Shown here one piece after another: positions 58,845-64,000 of a stretch of 64,000 nucleotides of DNA. The position numbers were made by a program, and so were the translations under genes. Within the stretch, counting starts at the first letter, position 1; the number at the start of each line of letters is the position of its first letter. The notes under the pieces are model-generated. The model saw only the letters and a list, made by a program, of their open reading frames with translations. It was not told the origin of the DNA and ran no database searches. Origin of the DNA: Hygrophila difformis (taxonomy: Eukaryota > Streptophyta > Magnoliopsida > Lamiales > Acanthaceae); contig JAOANR010000011.1 of the NCBI GenBank assembly GCA_030278955.1, positions 50,936,802 to 51,000,801 on the forward strand. The letters run 5' to 3'.

Positions 58845-59866
58845 AAATGTAACGCCCCAAAAATTTAAAACCAAATTTCTGTGACGTCACTGCCGTGTTA
58901 CCTCTCTTAAACTGTTGGCCAATCAATTTAAGATCAATAACACGTAGCCAAGTAAACAGGAAGCCAATGAATCATAATACAAATCCAGAAATGAAACCTC
59001 ACATCATAACAGACGTCCGGCTTACAAGCCTTATTCATGCGACATAACAGTCGACATAACAGTCTCATCTCAACCTGTCAGAGATATTAAGTAACACACG
59101 AGACAGAACATAGTGTACCGATCGGTACCACAAGCAGTACGAGACAAGGTAATAAAGTCAGAGCATATTATTCAAGACAAGCACATAAGTCCACGACATG
59201 CTAATGCATCTCTAGGTAGATCACTCATCCCCAAACCCCACATCGTGCTCAGGCTCTGCGTCCTCCCCGGGAATATCTATACATGAAAACATAGCAAGGG
59301 TCAGTACAAGGTACTGAGCAAGAATAGAAGAATCGGCATAAGGGGAAACAAGAATTAACTTGATTCCCTAGAAGTATATTTATACATATAGGTGGAGATA
59401 TATTCCATTTTTAAACATTTGTTAGGCATAACATAAGAATTAAACAGTGCAAATAAGTAAACATCACACCGTCCCATACCGGTGCTTCAACCACTGCAAA
59501 TAAGATGAATGATGGATGATGAGATGAAATGTTATGACCTAAAATGTCTATCTACCCTAAATGCAACACATAAGCATGTCTAGCGCGCACCTAGGTACCA
59601 TGGTCGGTATTCCCTCCCATATAAGGGTCCACACCCCTTAATGGTCGAGAGACATACCCACAGTGCCCCCGCCGCGGACACTAACAGCTGAAATCGTGGC
59701 TTACGGCAAGCGGGTCAGGCAAAGGGTCATGAGCCCTCTCCAGCCAAAATCAGACTAGGATATAAATCCTTTCCAGTCTCAATGCTTCTGGGTAGCAATC
59801 CCACTATGCCCCTCATCGGATACCGATTCGTAAGCATAGCGTATCCTACCGTCGTGGCATTTTATA

Positions 59867-60082
59867 TCATCACAGATATTCACATATCATCACAGATATT
59901 CACATATCATCACAGATATTCACATATCATCACAGATATTCACATATCATCCCAGATATTCACATATCATCACCGATATTCACATATCATCACAGATATT
60001 CTCATATCATCACAGATATTCACATATCATCACAGATATTCACATATCATCCCAGATATTCACATATCATCACAGATATTCA
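59867..60082. repeat. 20-bp tandem array in the 5' LTR
   Basis: Same array as 51911-52126, with identical order of variant units. Confidence 0.9.
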
Positions 60083-61388
60083 GATTCAATTCAATCACTC
60101 ATCTCGAGTGAAGTATTTTCTTTAAAATAGATAGCTTTAAAATAGTCTGGGCTCTTTGGAATATACTACTAGTTTATAAATGATAACTTTAAAAATAATA
60201 ATACTTGAAATTAATAGTTTTTAAAAAGAATAATCCGGGCTCTTTAAAATAGTAGTTTTAAAATATTCCGGGGTGTGCCAAGCCCCACATATCGGCACTA
60301 TCACATAATCAGATTCAATTCCACACCATGTCCATACGTAAATCAACGCATCAGGACAAAATAAACAACTCATCTCGAGTTAAGTATCAAAGGTGTGCCA
60401 AGCCCCACATATCGGCACCAACACATGTTCAGATTCAATTCCACACATGTCAATACGTAAATCACGCGTCATGACAAAATAAACAACTCACCACGAGTTA
60501 AGTGTCAAGGGTGTGCCAAGTCCCACATATCGGCACCAACTCTCACATCGTCATAGAAGCGAAACAAGACTTGATCTTAACTAAGGCATAGTAGATCACC
60601 GCTAATCGCAACTAAGTTCAAAGATTATGAGCATAATGATAGTTATGGCATGCTAGAAGCATAAGAAGAACTAAGGAACACGAAGGACGAAGAACCGGAA
60701 AAACGAGCGAACGAACCGCGCGGGCAGGGAAGCCCGCGCGCACCCGGCGCAGTTTTCCCAAGGAGGGCGCGCCGGCCCCGCGCCAAAGACGCAGGTCGCG
60801 TCGTTCGTGTCTCCGCGCGCTGCCCGCGCGGTTTTCGTGGAAAAGGCGCGCCAACTGCGTGCCGTCCTGACAAGGACGTCGTTGACGTTCTTCTCACGCG
60901 CTGCCCACGCGCTTTTTGGCTAAAGGGCGCGCCAAGAGCGCGCCGACACATCAGAAATGATGGAAATGGCGATTTCCGGCCATTCCACCGATTATGCCCC
61001 CATTTAGGCCTATCTCTACCCTTGCCTGGTATTGAGATGTTCCAAACTCTTCCAATACAGCTCCCCAACTCCTCCAAACACCTATACCAAGCTACACAAC
61101 AAGAAATCAAGCTTCAAACATCAAATTCATCCAAGAACATGATTTCATCATCATGAAACCATTTGAAGCTCTAAAACTGAAATCAACAACACCAAAATGG
61201 TCTCAAGTACTAACCTTAGCTTCCTTCAACACTAATTCAGCTTCCAAACAAGAATCCAAGCTTCAATTCAACACCAAAAGCAAGAATTTCTACAAACACC
61301 CAATTTTCGTCACCAACTTTCATCACCCCTAAACTCACTCAAACATCATCAAAATCAAGTGTAGAAACTAGGAAAATACTTACCAAAG

Positions 61389-61398
61389 CTTATATAAG
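61389..61398 (-). promoter_or_regulatory. TATA box of the 5' LTR of element A
   Basis: CTTATATAAG, about 400 bp from the outer end of the LTR, is the best TATA candidate. It would drive minus-strand transcription through gag and pol. Confidence 0.55.
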
Positions 61399-62370
61399 TA
61401 ATCCCCCAACTTGATTTGAGGAAGAAAACACCAATTCCAAGCCAAAATGAAGAACCCTATCTTCACCGAGAGGGAGTGACGGGAATGAGGGATGATGATG
61501 ATGAAATGGGGTTCCCCAATGCCCAATTCAGATTTTTGAAGGATCAAAAATGGATCCGGGTCGGGTCACGGGTCTCGGGTCGGGTCGGAATGTGGGTTAA
61601 AAGAGTTACACCACTTGTCTTGACCACATTGCACCCGTTTGAGCACTTGACTCTTATTATCTTGTGAGTTGAACTCACTTATTCCCCCACTTAAATCTTC
61701 ATTTCCTACAAAATAATCCACACACCAAGTCTTTTGTTAATTAACCATAACTAAATTAAATTAATTATGAGTTAATTAAATCGGGGTGTTACAATTCTTA
61801 GTTGCCAGTGCCGAACCTCGTCCTAATAACTAATAATACTATGGTGCAAAAACTGAAAATGCTTATTCATGTTATAATAATTCTGTGGTGTAAAAACTCA
61901 AAATCTATAAATAAATAATAAACACAGCAACAAAATCTAAAATAAATAAAATATAAAATATAAAATATAAAATAAAAATGTAAAATAATAAATTACAAAA
62001 CAGATAAAACAAATACAAAAATTTCAAATTTTATCATTCAAATCTTTTTGAAAGTGAATAAATCTCTAATGAATACATAAATAACGCGAAAATCTAAAAT
62101 TAGTAAATTTAAAATTGCAAAATAATATAAATAATATAAAAAATACAAAATTTCAAATTTCAAATCTTTCAAATATATTTAAAATTGAAGATTGTGGGAA
62201 TTACATATAAATTGAAAATTCTATTTATTTCAAAAATTGAAAATCTATAATGAATAAATAAATAAATGCGAAAATCTAAAATAATTAAGTAAAAATGCAA
62301 AAATCTATGAAAATTAGAAATTTGAAATGGAGACACGGCATTAAATTTAGGATGAGTTGTTCACTAATAC

Positions 62371-62407
<37 letters not shown>

Positions 62408-62524
62408 TGATGGTATGCTAAAAATTAGTAAATTAGATGAGTAAATGAAAAAAAAATTATGACCAAATCGAAAAAAAATAAAAGGAAATAAAGAACTAAA
62501 TAAGTTAGATTTACTAAAATAAAT

Positions 62525-62700
62525 AGGGAATGAGATTTGACCTAAGTGGTCATGTTTCATACCTTTGGACTATATGTTGGGGGTTGGATTCCCACCCTGC
62601 CCTTATCCCTCCTCATTATCTCCCTTTATAATTTGTGTGGCTTGGCTCCCACACACATTTGTCAACACATAGGTGACAATGTTTAAAAATAAAAAATAAA
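62525..62700 (+). mobile_element. SINE-like unit with tRNA-type A and B boxes
   Basis: TGACCTAAGTGGTCATG resembles an A box and GGTTGGATTCCCACC a B box, about 45 bp apart, as in tRNA-derived SINEs. Downstream comes a unique part and an A-rich tail (AAAAATAAAAAATAAAAAA). Its 3' half recurs at 36246-36345. The target duplication is not clear. Confidence 0.5.
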
Positions 62701-62868
62701 AAATGGAAATAGCATACAGTCACAAATATACAATTCGGTTTAGACAATTCAATCGCATTCTCACACCCGAAGTCCAACTTGCTTTTCAAGTCGGGAATTT
62801 CTACTCGCACCCAATATTCTCCAAATACACACGAGTGTACTTAACTATTGAATTGGAATTTTAATAAA

Positions 62869-64000
62869 TCTATCTATATATATATATATAAAAGTAATAT
62901 AGTCTAATTTCCCCCCACTTTCCCACCCCCTTTTTTCAACAACTCATCCACCTATTCTCTCCCCTTTTCAACAACCTAAATCATCTATATGAAAATAATT
63001 AAAATAAAAATTCTAAATCTAAAATCTTATATTTAATTTATTAGTCTAAACAGAAGAAAAAAAATATATTATCTTGATATATATTTTGGGATTTGAATTT
63101 AAATCCAATATTCAATTTCTTAGTCTAAAAGAAAAAAATCTAATATTTACTTTCTTATATATTTTATATCTATATTATCCTAATAAAATCTTAATATAAT
63201 ATGATAATATATTTAACCATAATATTACATATTTTTAGAAGATCACTTCCATTCTTCTAAGATTTGAAACCATAAAATTCATTCTCATTGAGATCAAATA
63301 AATATATATATATAATATTTATATCTATAATATCCTAATAAAATCTTAATAAAATATTATAATATCTTTAATTTATACTATTATATATTTTAGATGATCG
63401 CATCAAATCCAATTCCACCACTCCTATTGCTCTATAAATAATTCATTCATTTATCTAATCTTACGGTGGTCTTAAAGTTCTCATCCTCTCATATTTTATT
63501 TCTTTATTCTTATTCTCCATTATTTTCTTATGTCTTCTTAATTTTGATTTTATATTTAAACTTTTTTTTTTGTTTCCCACATCAATGTTTTCCTAATATT
63601 TATTTTGTTTCAGGTTAATTTTTCTCTTTTTTGTTGCAAAATATTCTTCATCTTTATATTCATGTAAGAATCTTTTTTTTTTCTTTCTGTTACTCTGTGT
63701 GTGAATGATATTAATAAGTTTTTTTTTTAAACGTAATGTTAAATATATATTTTTAATGCTTTTCCATTGTCTTTTGCAGGATTACATGTTGCTGTAATGC
63801 AGGATTGCAATGAAGTCATATTCTATAATTTGTTTTTGTCATTCTAATTTGGATACTACTCAAAATTATTCCTATAACATAAAGTTTGTTTTATATTGAT
63901 TTTATTTTTGTTTGTTTGTTGTCTTTATTCGTGTTTTGAAAATAGTGAAAAAAATTGAAGAGTGTAAATTTGGAGATGTTCCCCTTTATTTGTTGAATTT
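62869..64000 (+). other. AT-rich right edge; possible start of another Helitron
   Basis: ATC|TATCTATATATATATATA at about 62,869-62,890 followed by AAAAGTAATATAGTCTAATT resembles plant Helitron 5' ends. No 3' end is in the window. The rest is AT-rich with C/T-rich patches at 62,910-62,980 and 63,560-63,680. No coding region was recognised. Confidence 0.3.

Larger units (their letters stand above)
50892..61793 (-). mobile_element. intact chromovirus-type Ty3/gypsy retrotransposon A (10.9 kb)
   Basis: Complete: 5' LTR 58848-61793, primer site 58829-58844, gag, pol with chromodomain, polypurine tract 53836-53850, 3' LTR 50892-53834. The target duplication ATTCT is at 50887-50891 and 61794-61798. 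By eye the LTRs differ by only about five substitutions and two small indels over 2.94 kb, so insertion was recent. Both coding blocks are open. Domain order PR-RT-RH-IN-chromodomain and the C-terminal pattern fit the Tekay/Del clade. It sits in Helitron 3. Confidence 0.93.
58848..61793 (-). repeat. 5' LTR of element A (2946 bp)
   Basis: Nearly identical to 50892-53834. The 3-bp length difference comes from two small insertions (a 1-bp A near 60,700 and 2 bp near 61,065). It carries the TATATAA box near 61,392 and a CpG-rich block at 60,717-60,950. Confidence 0.92.
40977..62407 (-). mobile_element. Helitron 3, 3'-truncated and split into three pieces
   Basis: The pieces 40977-41327, 50605-50891 and 61794-62407 read as one continuous sequence homologous to 39,770-40,976 of Helitron 2, once the target duplications are removed. 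The minus-strand 5' end is A|TCTATATATATATATATAT at 62407. The left piece stops abruptly at 40977, beside the 5' end of Helitron 2, in the middle of a MITE, so the 3' half is lost. The gaps are filled by LTR elements C1 and A. Confidence 0.75.

Noticed and set aside
62530..62600. Possible tRNA gene
   Set aside because: A- and B-box-like words are present, but I see no paired acceptor stem or sound anticodon arm. A SINE head explains it better.

Overview
This is nuclear DNA of a flowering plant, most likely a eudicot. It holds three intron-bearing host genes of plant type (a sialyltransferase-like GT29 protein, the light-regulated chloroplast protein LIR1, and a lysine-sensitive-type aspartokinase). 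The rest is dominated by plant transposon families: copia, chromovirus-type gypsy, LINE, Helitron, Stowaway and PIF/Harbinger-like MITEs, and a Mutator-like element. No species-level call is possible from sequence alone.

Layout. 1-7880: 3' portion of a decayed Sirevirus-like copia element (gag/protease/integrase, RT/RNase H, a third ORF, two polypurine tracts and the 3' LTR). 7881-11360: small transposon debris, namely a Helitron-like scrap, two LINE fragments, a perfect Stowaway MITE and a three-layer nest of MITEs with TWA target duplications. 11466-14901: SIA1-like gene (+, 11 exons). 15721-16396: two more MITE-like repeats. 17029-18221: LIR1 (+, 3 exons, with TATA box and poly(A) signal). 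18454-23003: aspartokinase (-, 12 exons), convergent with LIR1. 24080-31454: a minus-strand LINE apparently split by a large Athila/Tat-like LTR region that carries a CpG-rich hairpin array. 31527-35561 and 36807-40976: two related Helitrons in opposite orientation with decayed PIF1-type helicase remnants; the first holds a 928-bp Mutator-like insertion. 40977-62407: a third Helitron, truncated, cut open by a nest of LTR elements: a solo LTR (C1) that holds two further solo LTRs (B, C2), and an intact 10.9-kb chromovirus (A). 62408-64000: a SINE-like unit and AT-rich DNA that may be the start of another Helitron.

The host genes are unrelated in function: Golgi glycosylation, thylakoid tethering of ferredoxin-NADP reductase, and the first step of Asp-family amino acid synthesis. 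They are not an operon or cluster. The most interesting features are in the mobile DNA. Element A has nearly identical LTRs, intact ORFs, a tRNA-iMet primer site and a polypurine tract. It also has a candidate 90-nt in-frame intron exactly at the gag/protease border whose retention gives Gag alone and whose removal gives Gag-Pol. The nested insertions can be ordered by their matching target-site duplications.

All boundaries come from reading the sequence by eye. Exon borders were set by GT/AG (one GC/AG) sites plus continuity of the conserved protein. No alignment, expression data or database search was available.
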